Assembly: GCA_031291275.1 (NCBI GenBank) | Contig: JARLJJ010000112.1 | Location: 1-64,000, forward strand | From: Formivibrio sp. | GTDB lineage: Bacteria; Pseudomonadota; Gammaproteobacteria; Burkholderiales; Chitinibacteraceae | Reading direction: 5' to 3' | Length of the DNA: 64,000 nt | Shown: one piece after another, positions 37,029-48,491 of the stretch | How positions within the stretch are numbered: the stretch's first letter is position 1 | Layout: each line of letters opens with the position of its first letter | The notes under the pieces: generated by a model | The model's database searches: none | What the model was told of the DNA's origin: nothing | Seen by the model: only the letters and a program-made list of their open reading frames with translations | Made by a program: the position numbers and the translations under genes

Positions 37029-38138
37029 ATGTTGCAGGATATTCGCAAAGTGTCCGATACCGCGGTCACAGGCATTGAAATTCAACTTGCCTTGGCCTTC
37101 CCTGCATTCCAGCTTGATGTAGATCTGGCACTCCCTGGGCGAGGCGTCACCGCGCTATTTGGCCATTCCGGGTCAGGTAAAACCACACTGCTGCGTTGCC
37201 TCGCCGGCCTGGAAAAAGCCCCACACGCTCGAATCCAGGTGAATGGCGTTTGCTGGCAGGATCAGCAGCGTTTCGTCCCCACCCATCAACGTGCGCTGGG
37301 CTATGTCTTTCAGGAAGCCAGCCTGTTTCCACATCTTTCGGTGCGCAAAAATCTGGAATTCGGACAAAAAAAACATTCCAGTGCATCACGTCGGCAGCAA
37401 TTGGAACAATCCGCAGAACTGCTTGGCATTGCCCACCTGCTGGAACGCGACCCTGAGCGTCTTTCCGGCGGAGAGCGTCAGCGCGTCGCCATTGCCCGGG
37501 CTTTGCTCACCAATCCGCAGATTCTGTTGATGGATGAACCGTTGGCCGCGTTGGACTTGAAGCGCAAGCAGGAGATTCTTCCTTACCTCGAACGGCTGCA
37601 CGATGAACTGGAAATTCCGATGATCTATGTTAGCCATTCCCCGGATGAAGTCGCCCGCCTGGCAGATCATCTGGTTTTACTGAACGAAGGTCAGGTCGTG
37701 GCCAGCGGCCCGTTGCAGGAAACGCTGGCTCGGGTCGATTTGCCTGCTGTTTTTGCCGATGATGCCGGCGTAGTACTCGATACCGTCATTGGAGCCCATG
37801 ATGACACCGACCTATTAAGCCAACTGGATTTTGCCGGGGGTCACATCTTCGTGGGCAGACAAAGTGCCCCTGTCGGGAAAAAATTGCGCTGCCGCATTCA
37901 TGCCCGCGATGTCAGCCTGACGCTGCAAAAACAGGAGGGAACCAGTATTTTGAACTTGGTCCCAGGACGGGTTGTGGATTTTGCCGATACCGATAATCCG
38001 GCAAACGTTTTGGTACGCCTGGACATGGATGGCACACCTCTGCTTGCACGAATTACCCACCGCTCCCTGCGATTGCTGGATTTGCACCCTGGCAAGGAAG
38101 TGTGGGCACAAATCAAAGCTGTCGCTCTGTTGGATTGA
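37029..38138 (+). CDS. modC: Molybdate ABC transporter ATPase ModC
   Basis: ATPase of the molybdate importer, 369 residues. Walker A is at residues 45-53 ('GHSGSGKTT'), then '[19 protein letters not shown]', the signature 'LSGGERQR', Walker B '[12 protein letters not shown]' and the H-loop 'YVSHSPDE'. A C-terminal Mop/TOBE domain (about residues 290-365) can bind molybdate and inhibit transport. It is the only ModC-type ATPase in the window and may also serve the ATPase-less pair at 32169-33658. Confidence 0.93.
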   Translation: MLQDIRKVSDTAVTGIEIQLALAFPAFQLDVDLALPGRGVTALFGHSGSGKTTLLRCLAGLEKAPHARIQVNGVCWQDQQRFVPTHQRALGYVFQEASLFPHLSVRKNLEFGQKKHSSASRRQQLEQSAELLGIAHLLERDPERLSGGERQRVAIARALLTNPQILLMDEPLAALDLKRKQEILPYLERLHDELEIPMIYVSHSPDEVARLADHLVLLNEGQVVASGPLQETLARVDLPAVFADDAGVVLDTVIGAHDDTDLLSQLDFAGGHIFVGRQSAPVGKKLRCRIHARDVSLTLQKQEGTSILNLVPGRVVDFADTDNPANVLVRLDMDGTPLLARITHRSLRLLDLHPGKEVWAQIKAVALLD

Positions 38139-38210
38139 ACTGGGTACAAGACGAAATAGCTCTTCTCAACCAGCCAATAGACATTGCCCGATCACTGAAA
38201 GGAAGCCTGC

Positions 38211-39059
38211 ATGCACCAAATAGTCTTGACGGATACCCAACTGCACGCCCTTCTGCATGAAGATGTCCCTTATGGCGATCTGACTACCGCCACACTGAAC
38301 ATTGGCGAAGCATCCGGGCAACTCACCTTTAGCGCGCGCAATGCCATGACAGTTTGCGCCATTGAAGAAGCTGCCCGCCTGCTGGAACTGGCCGGATTGT
38401 CCGTGACCTTGCACTGCCAGTCGGGGATGGCTGTCGAAGCAGGCACGCTCCTGCTTCATGCTCAGGGCAAAGTCTGCAGCCTGCATCGGGGCTGGAAAAT
38501 TGCGCAGATCCTGGTTGAAACCACGTCGGGCATCGCCAGTGCCATGGCGCAAATCGTGGGAGAACTTGCCCAAGCCGGTCTAAACACGCCGGTAGCATGC
38601 ACCCGCAAAAACCTGCCTGGCACCAAAGCACTGTCATGCAAGGCCATTCGGGCCGGCGGTGGCAGCATGCACCGACTGGGCCTGTCTGAAACCATCCTCA
38701 TCTTCCCGGAGCACCGCTTGTTTTTGCACGAATCCCCAGCCGAAACCGTCATGCGACTGAAAGCCGCATTGCCTGAGAAAAAAATCGTGGTCGAGGTAAA
38801 AGATATGGAATCGGCCCGGACCTGGGCCGACGCAGGCGTGGATGTCCTGCAGTTGGAAAAATTCTCGGTTCACACTCTGGCCGACTGTGCCCAGCAACTC
38901 TCTGCTCACCACCGGCGCCCGTCATTGGCCGCTGCCGGCGGCGTCAACGCCCAGAACGCCGTGGCCTATGCCAAGGCAGGGGCTGATCTACTGGTCACGT
39001 CTGCGCCGTATTACGCTAAACCGGCTGATGTACAAGTCACCTTCACGGCAGAGCGTTAA
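38211..39059 (+). CDS. modD: ModD, quinolinate-phosphoribosyltransferase-like protein
   Basis: ModD family protein of 282 residues, related to nicotinate-nucleotide pyrophosphorylase (NadC). Segments: 'LLHEDVPYGDLTT', 'ETTSGIASAMAQI', 'PVACTRKNLPGTKALSCKAI', 'GGGSMHRLGLSETILIF' and 'VEVKDMESA'. It is regularly found at the end of mod operons, but its reaction has not been settled. The start follows GAAAGGAAG about 9-10 nt upstream, 72 bp after modC. Confidence 0.9.
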   Translation: MHQIVLTDTQLHALLHEDVPYGDLTTATLNIGEASGQLTFSARNAMTVCAIEEAARLLELAGLSVTLHCQSGMAVEAGTLLLHAQGKVCSLHRGWKIAQILVETTSGIASAMAQIVGELAQAGLNTPVACTRKNLPGTKALSCKAIRAGGGSMHRLGLSETILIFPEHRLFLHESPAETVMRLKAALPEKKIVVEVKDMESARTWADAGVDVLQLEKFSVHTLADCAQQLSAHHRRPSLAAAGGVNAQNAVAYAKAGADLLVTSAPYYAKPADVQVTFTAER

Positions 39060-39185
39060 ACACAACAGCCCCGACTAAAGCAGGCGGGGGTATATGCAAC
39101 CGGTCAGGCAAAAACATGAAAAAGAAAGGCGCTTTCTGGCGGATACCAGCAATTTGAAGAATAGCGTTCGCAAAACATTCCCGGC

Positions 39186-40982
39186 CTAAGCAGATTTTAC
39201 TGTCATATCCAAAGCCATTACCTGGTTTCGGCCATTTGCTTTCGCTTGGTAAAGCTGTTGGTCCGCCAGGCAAACGATTTCACCCAATGGCATTGGATTC
39301 ACCGTATTCATGGTCACCACGCCCAAGCTTGCCGTGACATGGTCCGCGGTACAGGATGCGGCATGCGGAATAGCCAGCGCAGAGATCCCTTCGCAGATGC
39401 GTATCGCCAGGGTCTTGGCGCCCTGAGCATCGGTATCAGGAAGAATAATCGCAAATTCCTCGCCACCATATCGAGCCGGTAAATCGGCCGTGCGATTCAC
39501 CATCAGATCCAGCAATGCGCCGATCTGCTGCAAACACTCATCCCCGGCAACATGCCCATAGGCATCGTTGAAATTCTTGAAGTAATCAATATCCATCATG
39601 ATCAGGGACAGCGGTGCGCCGGTCCGATGCTGACGCATCACTTCAGAGGTAAGAACCTTATCGAAACAACGCCTGTTGGCAAGCTGGGTCAGTCCGTCGC
39701 TAAAACTGAGCAAGGCCAGGCGTTTATTGGCGGCTTCCAATTCAACCGTGCGTAGTTCGACGTGCTTTTCCAGTAATACACGCTCTTGCGCAAGTGCATC
39801 CAGTGCACTGCGCCGTTCTCGAATAGCGCGCAACAGAATCAGCACCAGAAGGGTTTCCAGGCTCACTACAGCGACAATGCCAAGAATCTGCCAGCGATAA
39901 GATTCCCACAATGAAAAAGGATGGTTAAGAACCACGCTATCCGGAGGCAATGCATCGGAACTGATACCAAAACGCCGCATGGCCTGATAATCGAACATAT
40001 CCGTGGCAGGTATTGTCATGACCACAGGAATGGCATCGGCAGGCGTGCCCGCAAGGATGCGCAGCACCAACTCTCCTGCCGCCCACCCCTGATCCACGCC
40101 TTTAAGGACATGCCCCCCGACCACCCCGCTTTTCAGGTAGACATCCCAAAACGAGTAGATGGGAAAAGGGCTGGCAGTACTGAGCAGGCGGCCATTTTCT
40201 TCTGGTGACAGCGGTCGGCCCATACCTTGATCGCGTACTTGACCGGCGACAAATACCAGGGTGTCAGTCGGCAATTTCGCTAACCGCTGTCGAAATTCAT
40301 CCACAGAAACGTCTGTCAGCTTGATCAGCTTGTAATGGTCACGCAGTTTGGGAAAGACCGTTCGCTCGATTATTTCATCATTGCGTTTGCTGCTTAAATC
40401 GCTCGTCGAAGTCACAAATACCAGGTCACGTGTATCGGGATGAATTTTCAGCGCCATCTCGACCGTATCCGGAACACTGATTTCCTCGTTTACCCCGGTG
40501 ATATTTCGCAGCCCTTTCAGCATTGCAGGTCGAAAATCATTGACTCCGCAAAAAACAATGGGCAAACCACGGAACAGGCGCCTTCGGTACTTGAGTGCAA
40601 AATCGAACGCAGCATTGTCAGAAACGACCACGAGATTGGGACGATATTTTGCATATTTGATCGCCATTGACTCGGCCAGAGGCCCGATTTGCGAGGCATA
40701 AGAAAAACGACGGCTATCCAGATATTCAATGGAGAGCTCGATATTTTTGCCCGGGGCCATTAGCCGCTCGCGAAGACCTTGCTCAATGTTATCGCTCCAG
40801 GGATATCCCCGATGATAGGAGTTGAGATAAAGCACGCGACTTTGCTGGTTTTCCGCAGCAACCGTCGACGTCATGAAACATCCCACAATCAGCATCAGTG
40901 GCATCACAAAACGCAGGACGAACGTGAACACGATCGATGAACGATCAGGAAGAACCAAGGGATCACTCAGGCTTGATCGCAT
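39186..40982 (-). CDS. Diguanylate cyclase with periplasmic ABC-binding-protein sensor
   Basis: Membrane-bound c-di-GMP synthase of 598 residues. It has an N-terminal anchor or signal (about 22-42) and a periplasmic ABC-sub-bind domain (about 45-345, beginning 'RVLYLNSYHRGYPWSDNIEQ'). A second membrane helix lies near 372-395, then a short coiled coil ('LEKHVELRTVELEAANKRL') and a GGDEF domain. The active site is GGEEF at 506-510, and the product-inhibition I-site RxxD is at 497-500, so it should be active and feedback-controlled. The ligand is unknown. It converges with modD. Confidence 0.88.
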   Translation of the reverse strand: MRSSLSDPLVLPDRSSIVFTFVLRFVMPLMLIVGCFMTSTVAAENQQSRVLYLNSYHRGYPWSDNIEQGLRERLMAPGKNIELSIEYLDSRRFSYASQIGPLAESMAIKYAKYRPNLVVVSDNAAFDFALKYRRRLFRGLPIVFCGVNDFRPAMLKGLRNITGVNEEISVPDTVEMALKIHPDTRDLVFVTSTSDLSSKRNDEIIERTVFPKLRDHYKLIKLTDVSVDEFRQRLAKLPTDTLVFVAGQVRDQGMGRPLSPEENGRLLSTASPFPIYSFWDVYLKSGVVGGHVLKGVDQGWAAGELVLRILAGTPADAIPVVMTIPATDMFDYQAMRRFGISSDALPPDSVVLNHPFSLWESYRWQILGIVAVVSLETLLVLILLRAIRERRSALDALAQERVLLEKHVELRTVELEAANKRLALLSFSDGLTQLANRRCFDKVLTSEVMRQHRTGAPLSLIMMDIDYFKNFNDAYGHVAGDECLQQIGALLDLMVNRTADLPARYGGEEFAIILPDTDAQGAKTLAIRICEGISALAIPHAASCTADHVTASLGVVTMNTVNPMPLGEIVCLADQQLYQAKANGRNQVMALDMTVKSA

Positions 40983-41164
40983 CTGGAATCAAATTTTTAA
41001 AATAGGTAATGAAATTATCGTATTGGATGGGTCATTGCGAAAGCGAAGAGGCTGATAGGCGGCAGATCAGTACCAATCCGCATCCCTGATGTGTTGTTTA
41101 TTCCTTGAATTCTGCTTTTGATTTGAACAAATAACCTCGCCCGGCATCCATTCCTTCGGCTTCG

Positions 41165-41194
41165 CTTGAAATCCCTCCCATCCACGCCCATGTT
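41165..41194 (+). promoter_or_regulatory. Heat-shock (sigma-32) promoter of clpB
   Basis: CTTGAAA (41165-41171) and GCCCATGT (41186-41193), separated by 14 nt, match the sigma-32 consensus (CTTGAAA, 13-15 nt, CCCCATNT) with a single difference. It lies 40 bp before the clpB ATG, which has GGAGG as its ribosome site. Confidence 0.85.
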
Positions 41195-41233
41195 GAAGGG
41201 TGACAAAACCAGTTCTACCGGAGGGTTAATTCC

Positions 41234-43813
<2,580 letters not shown>

Positions 43814-43842
43814 CTGCGACCCGTCGGAGCAAACACCCAAAC

Positions 43843-43875
43843 AAAAGGCCAACCGTAATCCGGTTGGCCTTTTTC
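43843..43875. terminator. Terminator after clpB (copy 1 of a repeated hairpin)
   Basis: AAAAGGCCAACCG and CGGTTGGCCTTTTT form a 13-bp stem with a 5-nt loop and T-run. It can serve clpB on the plus strand and the convergent 721-residue gene on the minus strand. Almost the same 40 bp recur at 46981-47020. Confidence 0.92.
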
Positions 43876-43888
43876 CATAGCGGCCCAT

Positions 43889-46054
43889 TCAGTAGTAATA
43901 GCGCGTACGCAAGGCTTCTGCGCTTTGCGGATACTGTGCGTGCAGGAGTTTGAAGGCATCGCGCGAAGTCTCGGTATGCCTGTCGCGATAGCGCGAGGCA
44001 TACACCAGCTTCTCCAGAATCGCCGGCCCTTCGGCAAACTTGGGCTGGCGTTTCATCCACGGAAGAATCTGCTGCCCCAGCCACTCGGTTTCATTGTGAT
44101 GCTTATAGCGTTCGAGCTCGATCGCGACGGCAGCTTGCTGTGCGGAATCATGAAATGCTGGCTGTAATTCGCCCAGGCGCGCATCGGGAGAAGCATCTTC
44201 CAAGCCATAGGAATCGATGTCAGTTCCGAGCCTCAAACCCGGCACCTGGTTGAGCAGCAGCTTGCGCGCCAGTAAAAAACGCTGTTCGGCCGATGAGCCA
44301 GCATGGGCCAGCTGCTGCACCTCTGCACTATTGTCGAGCATAGCCCATTGCTGGATCGCAGCTTGTTCCAACGGCGCCACATCGGTCAACGCGGCCCGGC
44401 GCCAAGCTTCGCCGGCCAAGCGCAAACGTACCGGGTTCGCAATGGAACCGGTTTTGGCCAGGTCCAGCAACTCTTCACCGGAAAGCCGCGTGCGCGCCAG
44501 GCCCAGCGCTGCGCCATCCAGATAATCCGGATAGGTTTTTCCGGGTTCGAGTGCGCGGTAATACATTTCGTCTTCCCCCTCAACAATGCCAATCGGAGCA
44601 CGCACGAAGTGCTTCGCCACGCCATCCAGCGAATCCGCTGCCAGCATCGCCAGTACATCAAAGGCTTGGCGGGTGCCTTGCGACTGATTGCGCAACTGCG
44701 GTTGCAAGGCTTCCAGCTCTTTCCGGGCGGCGACCCAGTCACCGGTTTCCAGTGCCAGGCGTACGCGATACCAGGCCAGGTGCAAAAACAGCGGATGGTC
44801 GGGCTTCACTTCTTTGCTTGCAGCCACCAGCGCGTCCCGACCCGGCGTCTGCACACGCACCACCATCATGGCGCTGGCCAGCCAGGGTAAAGCCCGCGTC
44901 TTCTCCCAGCGCGCAATTAGTTGCTGTTGGGTTTGCAGATCATGCTCGTCCTTGCCGCCTGAGGCAGAACGGGTGGCAAACAGCCAATCATCGGCAATGG
45001 CGCTCTCCGGCAACAACGCCCACAGCCAGCGCTGATCGGACACCCATTGCGCCAAGTCATCCGGTGCCTGGGCGGCATTGACCTTGCGCCACTGTTGCTG
45101 CCATTGCCGGTCGGGAGCAAAGCGGGTGGACATCGAGTCGTACAAGCCACGTGCAGCCTTGCGAACCGAATCGTCATGTGCGCTCTCGATCATATGCAGC
45201 AGGGCGCGGGCTTGCTCATGCTGCGGCCATTCACCGGTTTCGGCACGAAAACGCTGGTAAGCCTCAGCGCTGTTGAACCGCTCGCGCCACCAGGAACGGA
45301 TCGCCAGATATCCGGCCCATTCATGCCAAGGCGAAGTCGTGTCTTTGGCAATCGCCTCGAATGCCTGGATCGCCTCGGGGTAATGCGCCAGATAAAGCTG
45401 CTGCGCGGCAAGCTGATAGGCAAAATCATGCTGCAGCCACTGCGGTGCCTCCGTGGGCAATGACAATTCCGGGACAGGTTTATTGCGCAGATCGCAGGAT
45501 GCGAAAACGCTATCCTGGTTGTGGATCCACGCCTGAATGGCCTCGTTTTCCTGACCATGCGCAGCTTGGCGCTGTGCCAAGGTCGTCGCGGCGAATTCGA
45601 ACGCGTCGGGCAAGCAGTTGGACGTGTAAGCATAGTCGCCCCGTTCCAGATACCCCTCACCGGGCCGGCTCGCCAGCGCCTTGTCCGCCACGGCATTGCG
45701 CTGTTGCAGCCACAATTCGACGCCGGCAGGGCTGCGTTCCGCACGAAGATATTCAGTTTCCTGCAACAATCGGGCTTGCTCCGTCCCGGAGAGCGCCGGC
45801 AAACCTTGCATGATGCGGTAGGCTGCCATCAAGTAAAACCGATCCGTGCCAGGACCCAGTATGCCCAACTTGCCTTGCACAAAACCGGCCATTGCCGCCG
45901 GTTCAGGCTGCACCAATGAATAGGAAACCAGTTCGGAATAGCCGCCCCCGCCCGATGCCTGACCTGCAACAGGCCAAATCAGCGCCAAACTCACCATCAG
46001 CACGTTCGCGATACTGCGTCCGGAACAGCAGAACTGGGGGGAAAGAAAATTCAT
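43889..46054 (-). CDS. Exported helical-repeat protein of unknown function
   Basis: I do not recognise this 721-residue protein. It has a long signal sequence (hydrophobic stretch about 15-32, 'VSLALIWPVAGQA'). The mature part is almost wholly helical, rich in Trp, Gln and Ala-Leu, with TPR-like segments ('QQLYLAHYPEAIQAFEAIAK', 'WYRVRLALETGDWVAARKEL'). I see no catalytic motif. The gene overlaps the upstream DUF3142 gene by four nucleotides, so the two products probably act together in the periplasm. Confidence 0.8.
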   Translation of the reverse strand: MNFLSPQFCCSGRSIANVLMVSLALIWPVAGQASGGGGYSELVSYSLVQPEPAAMAGFVQGKLGILGPGTDRFYLMAAYRIMQGLPALSGTEQARLLQETEYLRAERSPAGVELWLQQRNAVADKALASRPGEGYLERGDYAYTSNCLPDAFEFAATTLAQRQAAHGQENEAIQAWIHNQDSVFASCDLRNKPVPELSLPTEAPQWLQHDFAYQLAAQQLYLAHYPEAIQAFEAIAKDTTSPWHEWAGYLAIRSWWRERFNSAEAYQRFRAETGEWPQHEQARALLHMIESAHDDSVRKAARGLYDSMSTRFAPDRQWQQQWRKVNAAQAPDDLAQWVSDQRWLWALLPESAIADDWLFATRSASGGKDEHDLQTQQQLIARWEKTRALPWLASAMMVVRVQTPGRDALVAASKEVKPDHPLFLHLAWYRVRLALETGDWVAARKELEALQPQLRNQSQGTRQAFDVLAMLAADSLDGVAKHFVRAPIGIVEGEDEMYYRALEPGKTYPDYLDGAALGLARTRLSGEELLDLAKTGSIANPVRLRLAGEAWRRAALTDVAPLEQAAIQQWAMLDNSAEVQQLAHAGSSAEQRFLLARKLLLNQVPGLRLGTDIDSYGLEDASPDARLGELQPAFHDSAQQAAVAIELERYKHHNETEWLGQQILPWMKRQPKFAEGPAILEKLVYASRYRDRHTETSRDAFKLLHAQYPQSAEALRTRYYY

Positions 46055-46848
46055 GGCAAAACTACTCCTTGGAATGATGGATTGGATGCCGGATAGTGCA
46101 GACCAGAAGACGGGACCGGGTACAGGGAGAGATAAGGCTCCAGCATGGCAGGTCGCCAGGCACGGGGAGAAAACAAGTACTCGTGAAAATCTGCCGTCGA
46201 CGAAAGATCGGCGTGCCCCGCTTCATCCGTGGCAAACCCCGCGGCTTGACGGCAACGTGCCGGCAGCGTCGCAGGGGCAGCCAGGCGCGCGTGCCACAGT
46301 TGGCGCTCGGCGGGCCCCATGCGGAAATACATGGGCACGATCTCGTCCACGGGCAGGCGGGCAAGCCACGCTCGCTCGCCGCACCACGATGCCAGCGCGG
46401 TAATTGAAATCCAGTCCTCGGGCAATTGTTGGCGCACCCGCTGCAACACATGGGCATAAAACTCTTTTTGCGAACTTCGCGCTTCAAAATCGATCTGGAA
46501 AGCCCGGCTGCCAGTACGCCGCGCCGCATCTACCAGCGCCTGTGCCCACAACTCGACGGCGGCCTCGTCGAGCGTGCGGGGCACATGGCGTGCAAAGCCT
46601 TCCACGTGCAATACCGGCAGCAAAGAGGTATCGGGACGGACCCGCAATGGCGCCTTGCGCCAGATTGCGATCAAGGCCCGATCTCGCGCATCCAGTTGAG
46701 CCGCGAAGTAAGCGACACCCACGCCGGACGCCACCCAACGCAAATCTTCGGCCCGATCCCACGCCCACAGGTACAGCCGAACCTGTGCCTGCGAAGAGGA
46801 ACCCGGAAGAATCAGCGCCACTAAAAGTACAAGTTTTATTAGCTTCAC
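46051..46848 (-). CDS. DUF3142 family exported protein
   Basis: Protein of 265 residues with a signal peptide (about 1-21, 'LPGSSSQA|QVRLY'). The DUF3142 features are 'LYLWAWDRAEDLRWVASGVG', 'PVLHVEGFAR', 'FQIDFEARSSQKEFYAHVLQ' and 'ISITALASWCGERAWLARLP'. The conserved acidic residues in 'QIDFEAR' suggest a glycosidase-like barrel, but no activity is established. It is the first gene of a two-gene unit with the exported helical protein (ATGA overlap). Confidence 0.8.
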   Translation of the reverse strand: MKLIKLVLLVALILPGSSSQAQVRLYLWAWDRAEDLRWVASGVGVAYFAAQLDARDRALIAIWRKAPLRVRPDTSLLPVLHVEGFARHVPRTLDEAAVELWAQALVDAARRTGSRAFQIDFEARSSQKEFYAHVLQRVRQQLPEDWISITALASWCGERAWLARLPVDEIVPMYFRMGPAERQLWHARLAAPATLPARCRQAAGFATDEAGHADLSSTADFHEYLFSPRAWRPAMLEPYLSLYPVPSSGLHYPASNPSFQGVVLP

Positions 46849-46990
46849 GACAGAAATGGATCGGGATGTTTGACGTCAGCGATAATTATCAATGCAAATA
46901 TTCAACCACACCAGAAAAACAAAGGCGGTGCACGACCATAAGACTGCGCACACAGAGACCAGCCAAAGCATCTATCTGCGACACCCAAGC

Positions 46991-47021
46991 AAAAGGCCAA
47001 CCGGAATCCGGTTGGCCTTTT
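46991..47021. terminator. Terminator after hslO (copy 2 of a repeated hairpin)
   Basis: AAAAGGCCAACCGG and CCGGTTGGCCTTTT pair across a 2-3-nt loop. The enclosing 40 bp (46981-47020) differ at only two positions from 43833-43872. It lies 23 bp beyond the hslO stop on the minus strand. Confidence 0.88.
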
Positions 47022-47043
47022 AATTTCAGAAAGCAGCAGCCAA

Positions 47044-47910
47044 TCAATGCACTTGCGGCCCGGCATCCTGCAAGCTGTGCCCAGAAAACACCTGTGCGAC
47101 ATCGACAGGGTCAAACTCATAGCGTGCGTTGCAAAATTCGCAGCCCACCTCAACCTTGCCACGCTCTGCCAAAACGCTATCGATTTCCTCGCGTCCGATC
47201 ATCTGCAGCATGTTCCCTACCCGCTCACGCGAACAACTGCAAGCAAACGTCGGAATTGCCGCCTCGAACATGCGTACGGTTTCCTCATTGAACAGGCGGT
47301 ACAGCAGCTCCTGCGAATCCAGCGACAACAATTCATCATCCGTAACCGTGCCCGCAAGATGCTGGATACGCGGCCAGGCATCAGCTTCGCCCGCAGCTTC
47401 GGGCATCTTTTGCAGCATGAGTCCTGCGGCATGATCACCGGCACAAGCCAGCCACAAGCGAGTTTCAAGCTGTTCGGAGCGCAGCATGTATTGCTCGATA
47501 ATTTCGGCTACCGTCTGGCCCGGCTCGAAACCGACGACGCCTTGATAGGTTTCGCCGTCCTCTGGATCCAGGGTAATGATGAATTTCCCCTCTCCCAGCA
47601 ACTCGGCCAGCGAGACATCGGCCACATCACCATCCCAACGAGCCATGGCGCGCAAAGTCATATCGCTGGAACATTCCACCACGATCATTTTCACATTGCC
47701 GGAACCATGCAACTGCATCACCAGCGCGCCTTGCAATTTGATTGTGGCAGTCAACAAGGCAGCGGCAGCCATCAGCTCACCGATAAGTCGAGCCAACGGT
47801 GCCGGATAAGGGTGACGAGACAACACTTCGGCAATCGTGGCATCCAATTGCACCAGCTCGCCACGCACCGGTGCCTCTTCAAACAGAAAACGTTCCAGTA
47901 CGTCCTGCAT
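47044..47910 (-). CDS. hslO: Redox-regulated chaperone Hsp33
   Basis: Holding chaperone switched on by oxidative unfolding; 288 residues. The C-terminal zinc switch is complete: Cys224 and Cys226 (CxC) and Cys257 and Cys260 (CxxC). Other family segments: 'LIGELMAAAALLTATIKLQG', 'LDPEDGETYQGVVGF', 'EQYMLRSEQLETRLWLA'. The start overlaps the stop of the BPH protease gene (TGATG), placing this chaperone and a proteasome relative in one operon. Confidence 0.95.
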   Translation of the reverse strand: MQDVLERFLFEEAPVRGELVQLDATIAEVLSRHPYPAPLARLIGELMAAAALLTATIKLQGALVMQLHGSGNVKMIVVECSSDMTLRAMARWDGDVADVSLAELLGEGKFIITLDPEDGETYQGVVGFEPGQTVAEIIEQYMLRSEQLETRLWLACAGDHAAGLMLQKMPEAAGEADAWPRIQHLAGTVTDDELLSLDSQELLYRLFNEETVRMFEAAIPTFACSCSRERVGNMLQMIGREEIDSVLAERGKVEVGCEFCNARYEFDPVDVAQVFSGHSLQDAGPQVH

Positions 47911-48491
47911 CAGTCTTCATCCTTTTTTAACGTGACCACGTAATGGGTCATGGGCAAGCTGGAGCTCACATCAAACGCGCATCCAGCCTCAACACCGATT
48001 CGGGCAATATCTGCGGCATCCAACGCAGGATCATCATAGACCGCTTGCATGGCGCCAATGGCATAGTCACGCCCGCTACCGATCCCCCAGAAGCGTTGGT
48101 ACTCATAGACCTCACGCAACGAGTAAACACCGTAGATACCGCTAGCATTGGCAATCAGCGCGGTAATCTGGCTAGATTCATAAGGATCGTCTTCTTCCTC
48201 TTCAGTCTTAAGGAAGAAATCCTCCTTGAGCTTCGGATGCAACTTGCGAAAGCTTTCGAAAATCGCCATCCGCGAGCCAAAACTTAGCGTCTTGACTTTT
48301 TTCAGCAGCGATTGCAACACCAGATCGTGTGCGGCGCTGCCAGAAATTGAAAAATAACTGTTATGGGATTCAAAAATCTTGTTCCAGCATGCATCGTCGC
48401 CCGCACCCATACGGGTATCGCCGAAAGTGGAAAGACTGTCTGCAGCAATCACCGCCTGATTGCCTTTCCGTACAACAACTACCGTGGTCAT
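47910..48491 (-). CDS. HslV-like betaproteobacterial proteasome homologue (BPH)
   Basis: Ntn-hydrolase of 193 residues that begins 'MTTVVVVRKGNQAVIAADS'. Removal of Met exposes the nucleophile Thr1, and Asp17 is in place ('AADS'). 'DACWNKI' supplies a Lys near the position of the catalytic Lys33. 'YFSISGSAAHDLVLQSLL' is the HslV/beta-subunit core. The similarity fits BPH, a family distinct from HslV and Anbu. It overlaps pncC (ATGA) on one side and hslO (TGATG) on the other. No ATPase partner lies beside it. Substrates are unknown. Confidence 0.87.
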   Translation of the reverse strand: MTTVVVVRKGNQAVIAADSLSTFGDTRMGAGDDACWNKIFESHNSYFSISGSAAHDLVLQSLLKKVKTLSFGSRMAIFESFRKLHPKLKEDFFLKTEEEEDDPYESSQITALIANASGIYGVYSLREVYEYQRFWGIGSGRDYAIGAMQAVYDDPALDAADIARIGVEAGCAFDVSSSLPMTHYVVTLKKDED

